Of a stretch of DNA of 64,000 bases, positions 33,858 to 42,137 are shown in pieces; within the stretch, counting starts at the first letter, position 1; each line of letters begins with the position of its first letter. Both the position numbers and the translations under genes were made by a program. The notes under the pieces are model-generated. The model ran no database searches, had not been told where the DNA came from, and saw only the letters and a program-made list of their open reading frames with translations. Source of the DNA: Trinickia mobilis (GTDB taxonomy: Bacteria; Pseudomonadota; Gammaproteobacteria; Burkholderiales; Burkholderiaceae); assembly GCF_017315705.1 (NCBI RefSeq), contig NZ_JAFLRF010000011.1, forward strand, positions 116,410 to 180,409. Reading direction: 5' to 3'.

Positions 33858-35402
33858 CTACGTGCGGCGGACGGGTTCAATTCGCTTACCGCCGCGGCGC
33901 GCAATGAGCATATCGATCAGGCCTGCATTTTTGGTGCATTCGCATTCAGAGTCCGCGCGCCGGCCGACTGCCGTTGAAGTGCTAGGCCCCCCGAACACAC
34001 TGCCAAACTGAAACTCGTGAACGAACCTCTGTTCAGGCCAAAAGAGATTTCGCAATACTTGCGCAGCGACGAGTGCTGCAGACGCGGTTGCAACGAACGG
34101 CACCGACGGTCGGAACCCTTTGGCGAGCTTTAAGCCTAGGTTTTCGGCCACCCCGGTGGAGACAGTTGAGCAGATGGTTTTCCCCTGGCGTTGTTGCTCG
34201 CGTAACCACTCGCGCGCAGATTCGTCGGCTGCGGCAATGTCCGTATCGTTAATCAATCGATTCGGATCGCCCTCCAGGGAGCTTTTGTGCAGGCCAGTGG
34301 CTTCAACCTGCTGTGCGATGTAATCCTCATTCGGCTCCCGAAAGGTACAGCGCAGACACGCAAACCTGCGATGACTGATGCTATAGGTGACTACCGCAGC
34401 ACCCGCCGAGTTGATTGCGCCGTCCACGAGAAGTGAAGGCCACAACTTTTGCACGGCTCTACGCGCACCGACATCATCGAGACCGTTTATGACGAGGTCA
34501 ATGTTGTTCTTTAATGTAGGGGTGCCTAGAGCGTCTTCGATAGTGGACGAATCACCCTCTACGTTGAGGGTACTTCTGGTCCTAAGCCACTCCGCCAACA
34601 TTTTTGCTTTTGAATTACCGATCCAGTCGGTCGAGTCGAGCAGGGCGCAGGTGCCGAAATTCTCGGTGGCAAAGTCCTGCTTATCCATGAGGAGCACGTT
34701 GCCTGTCAGGGGGAGTTGCGAGAGCACCAGGACTAACCCGTTACCGATCGCGCCGGCTCCCAGGATGAGAGTTTCGGGCAACGCTATCGTATTCGGAAGC
34801 GGTGGCCCGCAGTCCTTGAACGTGCAGCTCAGCTCGAACAACGAGAAGGCGGCGTCTTCCATCGGAGCTGCCTTGTCGACGGGTATAGCGTAGATCCGCT
34901 TGAACACTTCGGTCACGCCGAAAGATGCGGCCAACATACACGAGAGCGGGTTGTCCTGGCCGGTTTCGGCTGGCAGCGGGCGCGATCCCGATGTACACCT
35001 TGCTACCCAACCGTTGGCTAAAATAGAGGTCCAAGGTAGATCTGGGCGGACCTCTGAGCCAATATTCAGAATGGCGGAGGCGCCGAGAAATGTATTGTCT
35101 TCGACGCGAACGCGCCGGATTGTTCCTTGCGACCACAAACTAGCGACGATCTCGTCCACCTCACGTTGCAGATCCTCCGAGGCGTCAGGAACCACCACAT
35201 CCAGGATGCCAACAATTCGCGATAGCAGACGCAGGCTGTTCTGAAAGCACAAGTGACCGTTGCGGGTGCTAAGCGCTGGAAGCTCACCCGTCAGAACAAC
35301 GCGCTTGGCGTAGACGGATGCAGCATTCAACTCGGATGCGCCAAGTTCCACCGCGACGCCAAGCGGCCTACTAGCGGCAAGCAATTTCTCTTCTTGGTTC
35401 AC
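33858..35402 (-). CDS. E1-like ubiquitin-activating enzyme (ThiF fold)
   Basis: 514 residues from a GTG whose GTGA overlaps the JAMM gene stop. Residues 1-205 are an N-terminal domain I do not recognise. The ThiF/E1 adenylation domain follows: GAGAIG (215-220), ribose-binding Asp240 (LLMDKQDF), ENFGTCALL, NGLDDVGARRAV (306-317) and LLVDGAI. A zinc site is probable from Cys349/Cys352 (CLRC) with Cys487/Cys489 near the end. Cys411 (GKTICSTVSTG) is the best candidate for the thioester cysteine. It would adenylate the C-terminal Gly of the ubiquitin-like protein and pass it to the E2-like protein. Last gene of the operon. Confidence 0.87.
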   Translation of the reverse strand: MNQEEKLLAASRPLGVAVELGASELNAASVYAKRVVLTGELPALSTRNGHLCFQNSLRLLSRIVGILDVVVPDASEDLQREVDEIVASLWSQGTIRRVRVEDNTFLGASAILNIGSEVRPDLPWTSILANGWVARCTSGSRPLPAETGQDNPLSCMLAASFGVTEVFKRIYAIPVDKAAPMEDAAFSLFELSCTFKDCGPPLPNTIALPETLILGAGAIGNGLVLVLSQLPLTGNVLLMDKQDFATENFGTCALLDSTDWIGNSKAKMLAEWLRTRSTLNVEGDSSTIEDALGTPTLKNNIDLVINGLDDVGARRAVQKLWPSLLVDGAINSAGAAVVTYSISHRRFACLRCTFREPNEDYIAQQVEATGLHKSSLEGDPNRLINDTDIAAADESAREWLREQQRQGKTICSTVSTGVAENLGLKLAKGFRPSVPFVATASAALVAAQVLRNLFWPEQRFVHEFQFGSVFGGPSTSTAVGRRADSECECTKNAGLIDMLIARRGGKRIEPVRRT

Positions 35403-35905
35403 ACCAACACCTCCACCGGCACAATTTCTAGGGTGCGATCGTTCACGGTTATGCGCGCGTCTACTTCGAGATTGGAGAGCCGCCGGTATCGGCCGTCGTC
35501 GTATACGTGCACCCCGCATTCATTGACAGTGCGAATGTCCCGCTGGGCATAGTGAGGACAGACAAGCGACAGATAGTCCTGCACTAGGACTCCCATTCGG
35601 CAGTCAACCTCCGATAGGTCCAGCATGAACCCGGGATGGCTATGTATCTGGCCTGCCCAATAACACTCGATTTCCCCTGCGAGCCGTGTGATGCGAGACA
35701 TTGCGCGCATGGAGAGACTCAGGTGCAGCGGGTGCGTCACCAGGCCTGGCCCGTGGGGCACAACCAGATGCGTGATGGACACCGTTCCGGCCTCTTCGTT
35801 TCCGAACCACAGGCAGAGCCCCTCATGACCTATGGCGCCATAAGGGCGCATCGCCTCGACCGACTGCGGCAAGAGTTGACGCGGTAGGCTCCAAGTCGTA
35901 CCCAT
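35399..35905 (-). CDS. JAMM/MPN+ (JAB) metallo-isopeptidase
   Basis: 168 residues from an ATG with GGGAGAGGG 6 bp upstream; a GTG two codons earlier overlaps the preceding stop. A complete JAMM motif is present: Glu28 (GHEGLCLWFG), then H-S-H-P with His88 and His90, Ser98 and Asp101 spaced as H-x-H-x7-S-x2-D. This is the zinc protease fold of deubiquitinases such as RPN11 and of BilD. It probably removes the ubiquitin-like protein from targets. It is coupled to the E2-like gene before it and the E1 gene after it. Confidence 0.9.
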   Translation of the reverse strand: MGTTWSLPRQLLPQSVEAMRPYGAIGHEGLCLWFGNEEAGTVSITHLVVPHGPGLVTHPLHLSLSMRAMSRITRLAGEIECYWAGQIHSHPGFMLDLSEVDCRMGVLVQDYLSLVCPHYAQRDIRTVNECGVHVYDDGRYRRLSNLEVDARITVNDRTLEIVPVEVLV

Positions 35906-35907
35906 AG

Positions 35908-36345
35908 TCACCCTCTCCCTAGGTAGGTGTTATCCAACAAGTGTTGAATCTGAAGGAGCGCGAAGACGAGTGGTTCGTCGGGCGTTTTATACCGCGTCGC
36001 GGCTGATCGCGCCCACTCCGGGTGGTAGCTGTTGCCCTCCGTAGTGAACGGCGCACATAGAAAAAGGCTGGACGGCCGGCTACCCTCGATGTTGGGCCAA
36101 GCGTGCTGGTCATTCTCGGCGCCGCTCACCACGTTGATGAACTTCAAGGAAAAGGGCATCGAGTAATCGGTCCAGCGCAGCCGGACCTTGTACAGTTCGG
36201 ACGGCGCGGTGCGGGGATGCATCGTGCAAAAGACCTCGAGAGGGCTTGAGTCATCCCTCTCGAGGTTCCAGCGCTTTGCAACCGGCAACGCGAGGGCCGC
36301 CCAGAAGTGCTGTTCGAACAGCATCAGGTCGAACTCGGTTGCCAT
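35908..36345 (-). CDS. E2-like ubiquitin-conjugating protein
   Basis: 145 residues. Between a Trp-Pro (WPN, 83-85) and HPEWA (108-112) lies the phrase SSLFLCAPFT with Cys97, the position of the catalytic Cys in an E2/UBC fold; strands before it (LYKVRLRWTD, SLKFIN) suit the UBC sheet. Similarity is too weak for certainty, but the position between a ubiquitin-like gene and JAMM/E1 genes strongly supports the call. It starts 4 bp after the ubiquitin-like gene. Confidence 0.7.
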   Translation of the reverse strand: MATEFDLMLFEQHFWAALALPVAKRWNLERDDSSPLEVFCTMHPRTAPSELYKVRLRWTDYSMPFSLKFINVVSGAENDQHAWPNIEGSRPSSLFLCAPFTTEGNSYHPEWARSAATRYKTPDEPLVFALLQIQHLLDNTYLGRG

Positions 36346-36349
36346 ATTG

Positions 36350-36829
36350 CTAGCCTTGAACGAACTGTTCGATGAGCAGCAGTTCCAGTTCTTTTCCGTG
36401 CGTCACGAGGCTACTGAGGGTGACGCTCATGTTTGACTGGATGATGTCGTCGAACGACAACTGATACGTTTTTGTACCGCCGTCCACTGCCCCTTCAGTA
36501 AGGTGGAAGTGATTCAGTGCTGCGACCTTCACCTCCGCGAGCGTCATGGAGACGTTCGCATGCGGATCCACGTACGGCGCCTTAACGGGTGCGTAACGCA
36601 CGCGCAGCACGACGGTTTGTTTTTCGAGGGCGCTGCTTTCGCCCGGATTTGATGCGTTCATATAGGTACTCACTTGCAAAAATAGGGTTTGCCCGCCGGC
36701 CATTTGGGCGTTGGGGATACCTTGACGGCCAGGGTGAGTGCCAACATAATCGCGGGTGCTAACCGACGCGTTCGCTTTGGCGACGTGTACCCCAGCGGTC
36801 GAGGATTCTGTTCTCGGCCGCTTTTTCAT
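36350..36829 (-). CDS. ubiquitin-like modifier protein
   Basis: 159 residues. Residues 1-65 are probably disordered (Ser/Thr/Gly/Asn-rich). Residues 70-159 fit a single beta-grasp domain: strand pair QTVVLRVRYA and VSMTLAEV, helix LAEVKVAALNHFH, then TYQLSFDD and the final strand ELELLLIEQFVQG. It ends in Gly, the residue that E1 would activate, so no C-terminal trimming should be needed. First gene of an operon with E2-like, JAMM and E1 genes. An AGGAG lies 15-20 bp upstream with a 6-codon leader ORF between. Confidence 0.72.
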   Translation of the reverse strand: MKKRPRTESSTAGVHVAKANASVSTRDYVGTHPGRQGIPNAQMAGGQTLFLQVSTYMNASNPGESSALEKQTVVLRVRYAPVKAPYVDPHANVSMTLAEVKVAALNHFHLTEGAVDGGTKTYQLSFDDIIQSNMSVTLSSLVTHGKELELLLIEQFVQG

Positions 36830-36953
36830 TTGTACGTGGTCATCATTCTCCTAGAGGTACCATCGATTTTTGGTAAATGTAACATGATCAATTTGATCGT
36901 GTCAAGCGATCACGATGGTTTGCAAATCACCTCGGAAGGAGTATCATTTCAAC
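36830..36953. promoter_or_regulatory. divergent promoter region of the ubiquitin-like operon and WYL gene
   Basis: AT-rich 124 bp with a 21-bp dyad at 36882-36902 (ACATGATCAA-T-TTGATCGTGT, one mismatch) and an overlapping dyad ATCGTG/CACGAT (36896-36901 with 36911-36916). Placement between divergent genes makes these the likely binding sites of the WYL regulator. Confidence 0.6.
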
Positions 36954-37889
36954 ATGCACGAGACCGAATCAACCCCTCAGCGGCCCATGATCGACGACCT
37001 TCCCCGCCCGCAACGGGAGCGGCTAGCGCACATTGACTTCGCGTTGTACTTCCTCGGGGAGCTAAGGCGTCTTGACTTGGCCGGTAAATTTGAAACCGGT
37101 CCCGCAGGTGCAACAAGGGATATCGCGGTGTACCGCGACTACGCCCCAGAAAACTGTGAGCTTGATCCGGCTCAGAAGGTGTACCGGCCGTTACCCACGT
37201 TTAAGCCTCTATTCAGGCATTCGTCTAGGCGCGTTCTCACCGCACTGTCGGAGGGTTTTGGCGAAGGGCTAGGAGATGAGCTCGAACCTCTTGTCAGGTG
37301 CGACATACCATCGCCCTTAAGCGTTCCGGACACCTCGATCATTGCGCCTATCTCACGCGCGATACACCGCGGGCTGGCGGTCCGCCTACATTACACGTCC
37401 GTTCAAAGCGGGCGTACGGAAAAGACCCTTGTGCCGATCGCATTAGTGGATAACGGTATTCGTTGGCACGTCCGCGCTTTTGATCGTGAAAAGCAAGAAT
37501 TCCGAGACTATGTACTCACTCGTATGGAGAACCCGGTTGTGCTCGAGGATAGTCCTGCGAAAAGAGACGAGAGCGCGGAGAATGATCCTCAGTGGAGTCG
37601 GATTATCCAATTAGATCTTGTTCCTCATCCAACCCATCCTCGGCCTGAATTGGTTAAAATGGATTACGGGATGCTGGACGGTGTTTTCAGGCTGAAGGTG
37701 CGAGCCGCTACAGCCGGCTACATGTTGAGACGCTGGTCAGTCGATTGTTCTCCGAATCATGAATTACCCTATATCGAGCATCCGCTGTGGCTGCCCGATC
37801 CGCTGGCGCTGTACGGCGCGAACAATGCTCAACTTGCGCCTGGATATATTGATCCAAAGGAACTCGCCGAAAAAATCAAGGCTCTATAA
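36954..37889 (+). CDS. WYL-domain transcriptional regulator (CapW/BrxR-like)
   Basis: 311 residues from an ATG with GGAAGGAG upstream. The N-terminal part (about 10-100) should be the winged helix. A WYL domain spans about 120-200 (ISRAIHRGLAVRLHYTSVQSG ... LVPIALVDNGIRWHVRAFD), with the ligand-sensing core in VRLHY and RWHVRAFD, and a C-terminal WCX region follows (GVFRLKVRA). CapW and BrxR proteins of this architecture repress defence operons such as CBASS and BREX. Divergent placement from the ubiquitin-like operon argues for that job here. Confidence 0.85.
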   Translation: MHETESTPQRPMIDDLPRPQRERLAHIDFALYFLGELRRLDLAGKFETGPAGATRDIAVYRDYAPENCELDPAQKVYRPLPTFKPLFRHSSRRVLTALSEGFGEGLGDELEPLVRCDIPSPLSVPDTSIIAPISRAIHRGLAVRLHYTSVQSGRTEKTLVPIALVDNGIRWHVRAFDREKQEFRDYVLTRMENPVVLEDSPAKRDESAENDPQWSRIIQLDLVPHPTHPRPELVKMDYGMLDGVFRLKVRAATAGYMLRRWSVDCSPNHELPYIEHPLWLPDPLALYGANNAQLAPGYIDPKELAEKIKAL

Positions 37890-38052
37890 GCTACGATAAT
37901 GTATTCGGCGTCCGCCGCACGATGTCGAGTTTGATTTCAGATAACACACGGATGCAGTCGACGAAAATTCCGTCACATCCGTGCGAAGCATCCAATGATG
38001 ATTGAACCTTGCACGACTAGTCTGTCGCCCACGACAATAGTGTCGACGAGCA

Positions 38053-39132
38053 TCACCCTAGTTTCAGCAATAGGCTTTCGGGGCGCAGATGCGTGTACCG
38101 TTTTAGCATCTGCATGGACTTGTGCCCGGTAACGCTTGCAACTTCCATTGGGTGCAGACCTTTTTCAAACAAACGACTCGCAGCCTCGTGACGTAGGTCA
38201 TGCCATCGAAGGGTGCTCACCTCGGGGGCGTCGAGGCTGGCCCTCTTGATTGTTCGTTTCCAGACGCAGATCACTGCGTTGACACTCGTCCCGAACACCC
38301 GTCCCGTCAGCCTCTGAGGGATCACGTCCGCAGGGCCGAACCGCGAACGGGTCATGCGGGCCTCCGGGCCTTCTGCGATAGCTGCAAGGTGGCGAAATAC
38401 AGCGACGGCTCGGCTGGACAGCGGAAGGATAGGGGGTACGCCCTTGTTCTCCGTGCCACGGGCAGTCGGTGGGAAATGAAGGAGACGACGTGCAAGATCG
38501 AGCCATTCCCACTGCACACTGAAGAGAGCCCCTTGTCGCAGGCTCGTTTCGATTGCCAACTCGAACGCAAGCGCTGCCCACAGATTGCCGCTAGCCGATA
38601 GGCGCGCGTGCAGCATCTCGAATTCGCCGGGACGTAAACGGCGATCCCTTGCCTCGCTGCCGGATGGCTTTCGGATGTTCTTCAAAGGATTCGTCAGCGC
38701 TTCCATACCCCATTCCTTTCGGGCGATTTCGAAAAGGTGGCTGACGACCTGAAGTTCGAGCCGAATAGTGTTTTCCGCGCGCCCGGCTGCCCTGCGTTCG
38801 TCTCGATACTTCGCGAAATCTGCGCCGCGCAAGTTGGCTAGAGTTCGATGCGACAGATCGTTGTCGATCCAGCGTTGGATGCGCCGGTTTTCCTGATACG
38901 GGTGGCGCTTCTCGGGGACGATCTCGCGGCGGTACCGCTCCAAGGCTTGGCGGAGCGTGGTTCGCTCAGCTTCCGTACGATCGACGTACGCCCCGCTGTC
39001 CATCTCCGACTCCACCCGCCTCGCCCATTGCTGCGCTTGCTGCTTCGTGTCGAACGACCGATAGACGGGTTTGTAACCGCGTCGGCGGACTTCGGCGCGC
39101 CAGTAGGCGCCGCGCTGACTGATGTACGCCAT
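38053..39132 (-). CDS. int: tyrosine-type site-specific integrase
   Basis: 359 residues from the ATG at MAYISQRGAYW; a start 31 codons upstream is possible but less phage-integrase-like. An Arm/SAM-like N-terminus precedes the catalytic domain: Arg in IETSLRQGAL (about 210), HDLRH (about 301-305), GHKSMQMLKRYTHLRPE with the nucleophile Tyr (about 340). It sits 165 bp from the intact tRNA-Lys 3' end and reads away from it. It should recombine the 47-bp att repeats to integrate or excise the element. Confidence 0.92.
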   Translation of the reverse strand: MAYISQRGAYWRAEVRRRGYKPVYRSFDTKQQAQQWARRVESEMDSGAYVDRTEAERTTLRQALERYRREIVPEKRHPYQENRRIQRWIDNDLSHRTLANLRGADFAKYRDERRAAGRAENTIRLELQVVSHLFEIARKEWGMEALTNPLKNIRKPSGSEARDRRLRPGEFEMLHARLSASGNLWAALAFELAIETSLRQGALFSVQWEWLDLARRLLHFPPTARGTENKGVPPILPLSSRAVAVFRHLAAIAEGPEARMTRSRFGPADVIPQRLTGRVFGTSVNAVICVWKRTIKRASLDAPEVSTLRWHDLRHEAASRLFEKGLHPMEVASVTGHKSMQMLKRYTHLRPESLLLKLG

Positions 39133-39241
39133 TTCCAGACTCCATGCGAAAGGGTTGAGATCGCTTGGTCTGGATTCTTCCGTTCCGGCAGTTTTCCGGC
39201 AAAGGCCAGTTTTTGACGCCTGCACACGCAGGCTGCAGACG

Positions 39242-39274
39242 AAAAAAAAGCACCGCGATCGCTCGCAAGTGCTT
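39242..39274 (-). terminator. tRNA-Lys terminator carried by the element
   Basis: On the minus strand AAGCAC (39274-39269) and GTGCTT (39253-39248) pair around a GCGA-rich loop and are followed by eight T residues. It lies 23 bp beyond the tRNA-Lys CCA and so replaces the original terminator now at 27473-27504. Confidence 0.75.
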
Positions 39275-39296
39275 GATTTTCAACTGCAGAATTCGG

Positions 39297-39343
39297 TGGT
39301 GGGGCGTGAGTGGCTCGAACACTCGACCTACGGATTAAGAGTC
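39297..39343 (-). repeat. attachment site copy within intact tRNA-Lys
   Basis: 47 bp identical to 27513-27559; it forms the 3' part of the functional tRNA gene after integration. Confidence 0.9.
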
Positions 39344-39372
39344 CGCTGCTCTACCAACTGAGCTAACGCCCC
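39297..39372 (-). tRNA. tRNA-Lys (CTT anticodon)
   Basis: 76 nt including encoded CCA. The acceptor pairs GGGGCGT with ACGCCCC, the D arm has AGCTCAGTTGGTAGAGC, the anticodon loop is ACTCTTAATC with CTT, and the T loop has GTTCGAGCC. The element is inserted at its 3' side and restores the sequence. Confidence 0.95.
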
Positions 39373-39587
39373 CAACAGACTGCGAAGTATGCAGGATTTT
39401 TCCGACCTTGCCTAGCCCCTTTCGCAATTTCCTTAAAAAAATTCTCGGCCCCGGCCGCTCCGCCGGAGCTCGAGGCACGCGGCACTTTCCCGAGTGCTCC
39501 CTCTTTGATGCACTTTTCGCGGTCCCGGTATGATGACGCCACCGCAACGCCCCGCGATCGTCGCGAGGCCGGCCCCGGAGGCAAATC

Positions 39588-39992
39588 ATGGACGAAACCG
39601 AGGTTCTCGCGCTGCTCGACCGAGTGCTCGCGCCATGGGTGCGGGCGCTCGGGCTGAAACCGGTCTCTGTCACGGACGAAGGCGCCACGCTGCGCCTGCC
39701 GTTTTCGGGCGAGTTGCGGCATTCGGGCGGCGTCATCTGCGGGCAGGTCTTCATGGCGGCAGCCGACACGGCGATGGTCATCGCGATCTCCGCCGCGCTC
39801 GGCGAGTTCAAGCCGATGACGACGGTCTCGCAGAACATCAGCTTCATTCGCGCGGTCCGCAACGGCGACGTCCTGGTCACGGCCCGCGTGCTGCGCCTCG
39901 GGCGCAACCTCGTGTTCGGCGAAGTCGAATTGACCGACGAAGACGGCAAGTTGGCGTGCCACGCCACCACCACCTACGCGCTTCTCAATTAA
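39588..39992 (+). CDS. PaaI-family hotdog thioesterase
   Basis: 134 residues, single hotdog domain. The RHSGGVICGQVFMAAADTAMV phrase (about 44-64) matches the central helix of PaaI-type thioesterases, with the catalytic-type Asp of AADTAM, followed by strands TTVSQNISFIRAV and GEVELTDEDGKL. It probably hydrolyses an acyl-CoA in the cytosol; substrate unknown. First gene beyond the island, next to a patatin-like gene on the same strand. Confidence 0.85.
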   Translation: MDETEVLALLDRVLAPWVRALGLKPVSVTDEGATLRLPFSGELRHSGGVICGQVFMAAADTAMVIAISAALGEFKPMTTVSQNISFIRAVRNGDVLVTARVLRLGRNLVFGEVELTDEDGKLACHATTTYALLN

Positions 39993-40095
39993 GCCGGTGC
40001 GGAAATCCAAACACAGCTGCGGCACGTCTGCGCCTGTCTCGGAAACAAGCGCGGCAGGAGACAACGTACGGCGCGCCTGAAGGAAAACGGAAAGC

Positions 40096-40965
40096 ATGTT
40101 CGATCAGGTCGTATTCGCGGGAGGCGGCAACCGCTGCTGGTGGCAGGCAGGCTTCTGGGACGTGGTGCAACCGGAAATCGGCCTCGAGCCCCGTGTGATC
40201 ACGGCGATCTCGGCGGGCGCGGCAACCGCCTGCATGCTCTACACGCGCGACGCCGACTGGGTAATGCGCTATTACGACGACGTGCTGCGCCACAACACAA
40301 AAAACGCCTACTGGGGCAATCTCTTGCGGCGCGGCAAACCTGTCTTTCCGCACTATCGGATCTACCGCCAGGCGCTGCTCGACATCTACGGCGAGTCGTT
40401 CGCGAAGCTCGCGGATGCGCCGGAGATTCGCGTCGGCGTCTCGCATTTGCCGCGCTGGCTCGGCGCGCGCAGCGCGGTGGCCGCCGGGCTGATCGCGTAC
40501 AACATCGAAAAGCACGTGCGCAAGACGCTGCATCCGACGCTCGGCCGCTCGCTCGGCTTTCATCCGGAATTCGTTCGCGTACAGGACTGCGCGCGTGTTG
40601 AAGATCTCGCCGATCTGATCCTGCAGTCGTCGTGCACGCCGCCGTTCACGCCGGTTCTGCGGCGCAACGGCCGTCCTGTGCTCGATGGCGGGATGGTCGA
40701 CAACGTGCCCGTCGGCGCGCTCGACGCCGCGCCCGGCCGCGTGCTGGTGATGGTGACGCGGCTCTATCCGCGACCGCAGACTTTCACGGTCGCGCACGGC
40801 GAGCAGCAACGCGTCTACGTACAGCCGTCGCGCAAGGTGCCGATTTCCAGTTGGGACTACACGAGCCCGGCGCAAATGCGGCCGGCGTACGATCTCGGCC
40901 GCGCCGACGGCGAGCAGTTTCTACAACGCTTACCGGAAATGTTGGATGCCGCAGCGCGCGTTTGA
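40096..40965 (+). CDS. patatin-like phospholipase
   Basis: 289 residues. The oxyanion-hole motif is GGGNRCWW (about 9-16), the nucleophile Ser lies in TAISAGAAT (about 35-43, a variant GxSxG with Ala at the first position), and the catalytic Asp in LDGGMVDN (about 196-203). These give the patatin Ser-Asp dyad. It likely cleaves lipid acyl esters; no signal peptide, so cytosolic or membrane-surface. Confidence 0.85.
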   Translation: MFDQVVFAGGGNRCWWQAGFWDVVQPEIGLEPRVITAISAGAATACMLYTRDADWVMRYYDDVLRHNTKNAYWGNLLRRGKPVFPHYRIYRQALLDIYGESFAKLADAPEIRVGVSHLPRWLGARSAVAAGLIAYNIEKHVRKTLHPTLGRSLGFHPEFVRVQDCARVEDLADLILQSSCTPPFTPVLRRNGRPVLDGGMVDNVPVGALDAAPGRVLVMVTRLYPRPQTFTVAHGEQQRVYVQPSRKVPISSWDYTSPAQMRPAYDLGRADGEQFLQRLPEMLDAAARV

Positions 40966-41096
40966 TATTCAACGCGCGATGGCAGGCCATCGCGCGGCAA
41001 CGCTGGTCGAACGTCAGCGCGGTTCGGCAGGGCTTGCAATAAGAAAGCGGCGCCGAGCGTTGCTCACGCTCGGCGCCGCCATCCTGATCCGCTCAT

Positions 41097-42137
41097 TCAG
41101 CGCGAGTCGCGTTCGCGTTGCCGGTTATGGCGGCGCGCGCCGGAAATTGCCTCGGGATTCGCGACGCTCGTCGTATCGCCGCGATCGAACGCGAGGATGT
41201 TGTTGAACGCCGCGCTGAAATACAGCTCGTAGCTTCCCCGCTCGACATAGCCGATGTGCGGCGTGCAGATCACGTTTTCCATCCGCAGCAGCCCGTAGCC
41301 TTGCAGGATCGGCTCGCTTTCGTAGACGTCGACGGCCACCATCCCCGGCCGGTTGCGCGCAAGCGCGGCAGCAAGCGCACCCTCGTCGAACAGCTCCGCG
41401 CGGCTCGTGTTGACAAGCAGCGATGTCGGCTTCATGCGCAGCAAGTCGTCGAGCTTGACGATGCCGCGCGTGTCGTCGTGCAGGCGCAGATGCAGCGTCA
41501 ACACATCGCTTTGCTCGAAGAACGCTTCACGGCTTTCAGCGACGTCGTAGCCGTCGGCCTTTGCCGCTTCGACCGAATGCTCGCGTCCCCAGATCATCAC
41601 CTTCATCCCGAAGGCCTTGCCGTAGCCCGCGACGAGCCGGCCGATCTTGCCGTAGCCCCAAATGCCGAGCGTTTGCCCGCGCAGCACTTGCCCGAGCCCG
41701 AAATTCGGCGGCAGCGCCGATGTTTTCAGTCCCGACTGCTGCCACGCGCCTTGCTTCAGGTTCGCTACGTATTGCGGAATGCGCCGCTGTGCGGCCATGA
41801 TGAGCGCCCAGGTCAGCTCCGCCGGCGCGATTGGCGAGCCGACGCCTTCGAGCACGGAAATGCCGCGCTCGGTACACGCTTCGAGATCGATATGGCCCGC
41901 GATTTTTCCGGTTTGACTGATCATGCGCAGATGCGGGCATTTGTCGAGCAACTGCGAGGTGATGCGCGTGCGTTCGCGAATCAGCACGAGCGCATCGACT
42001 TCCGCGAGACGGCTCGCCAACTGACCGAGGCCGCGCACCGTGTTGTTGAATACTTTGACTTCGTGATCCGCAAGCAATTGAAAACAATCGAGCTTGCGTA
42101 CCGCGTCCTGGTAGTCGTCGAGAATGGCAATCTTCAT
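41097..42137 (-). CDS. D-2-hydroxyacid dehydrogenase family protein
   Basis: 346 residues from the ATG at MKIAILDDYQ. The NAD-binding Rossmann domain has LGIWGYGKIGRLVAGYGKAFGMKV (about 148-171) and the NTSRAELFDEGAL loop; the catalytic Arg, Glu and His are found at NTSRAE, DVYESEPI and TPHIGY. It resembles phosphoglycerate/glyoxylate reductases but has no ACT domain. The 3' reading continues into a basic tail (RRHNRQRERDSR). Substrate unknown. Confidence 0.87.
   Translation of the reverse strand: MKIAILDDYQDAVRKLDCFQLLADHEVKVFNNTVRGLGQLASRLAEVDALVLIRERTRITSQLLDKCPHLRMISQTGKIAGHIDLEACTERGISVLEGVGSPIAPAELTWALIMAAQRRIPQYVANLKQGAWQQSGLKTSALPPNFGLGQVLRGQTLGIWGYGKIGRLVAGYGKAFGMKVMIWGREHSVEAAKADGYDVAESREAFFEQSDVLTLHLRLHDDTRGIVKLDDLLRMKPTSLLVNTSRAELFDEGALAAALARNRPGMVAVDVYESEPILQGYGLLRMENVICTPHIGYVERGSYELYFSAAFNNILAFDRGDTTSVANPEAISGARRHNRQRERDSR

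Larger units (their letters stand above)
27513..39343. mobile_element. integrative mobilisable element in tRNA-Lys carrying defence genes
   Basis: Bounded by 47-bp exact direct repeats (27513-27559 and 39297-39343) that equal the tRNA-Lys 3' part from CCA to the anticodon loop; unit-to-unit distance is 11,784 bp. A tyrosine integrase is at the tRNA end. Cargo: small regulator and replication-like genes, iteron-like repeats, IncP-type oriT plus traJ, an SOS-box-linked three-Cys/TcmP pair, and a ubiquitin-like conjugation operon with a WYL regulator. GC is visibly lower than in the flanks. No relaxase or conjugation pilus genes are present, so it is mobilisable at most. Confidence 0.88.

Noticed and set aside
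33705-33977. 90-aa plus-strand ORF across the convergent terminator
   Set aside because: It contains the 38-bp hairpin and enters the E1 gene antisense; it has no recognisable protein features.
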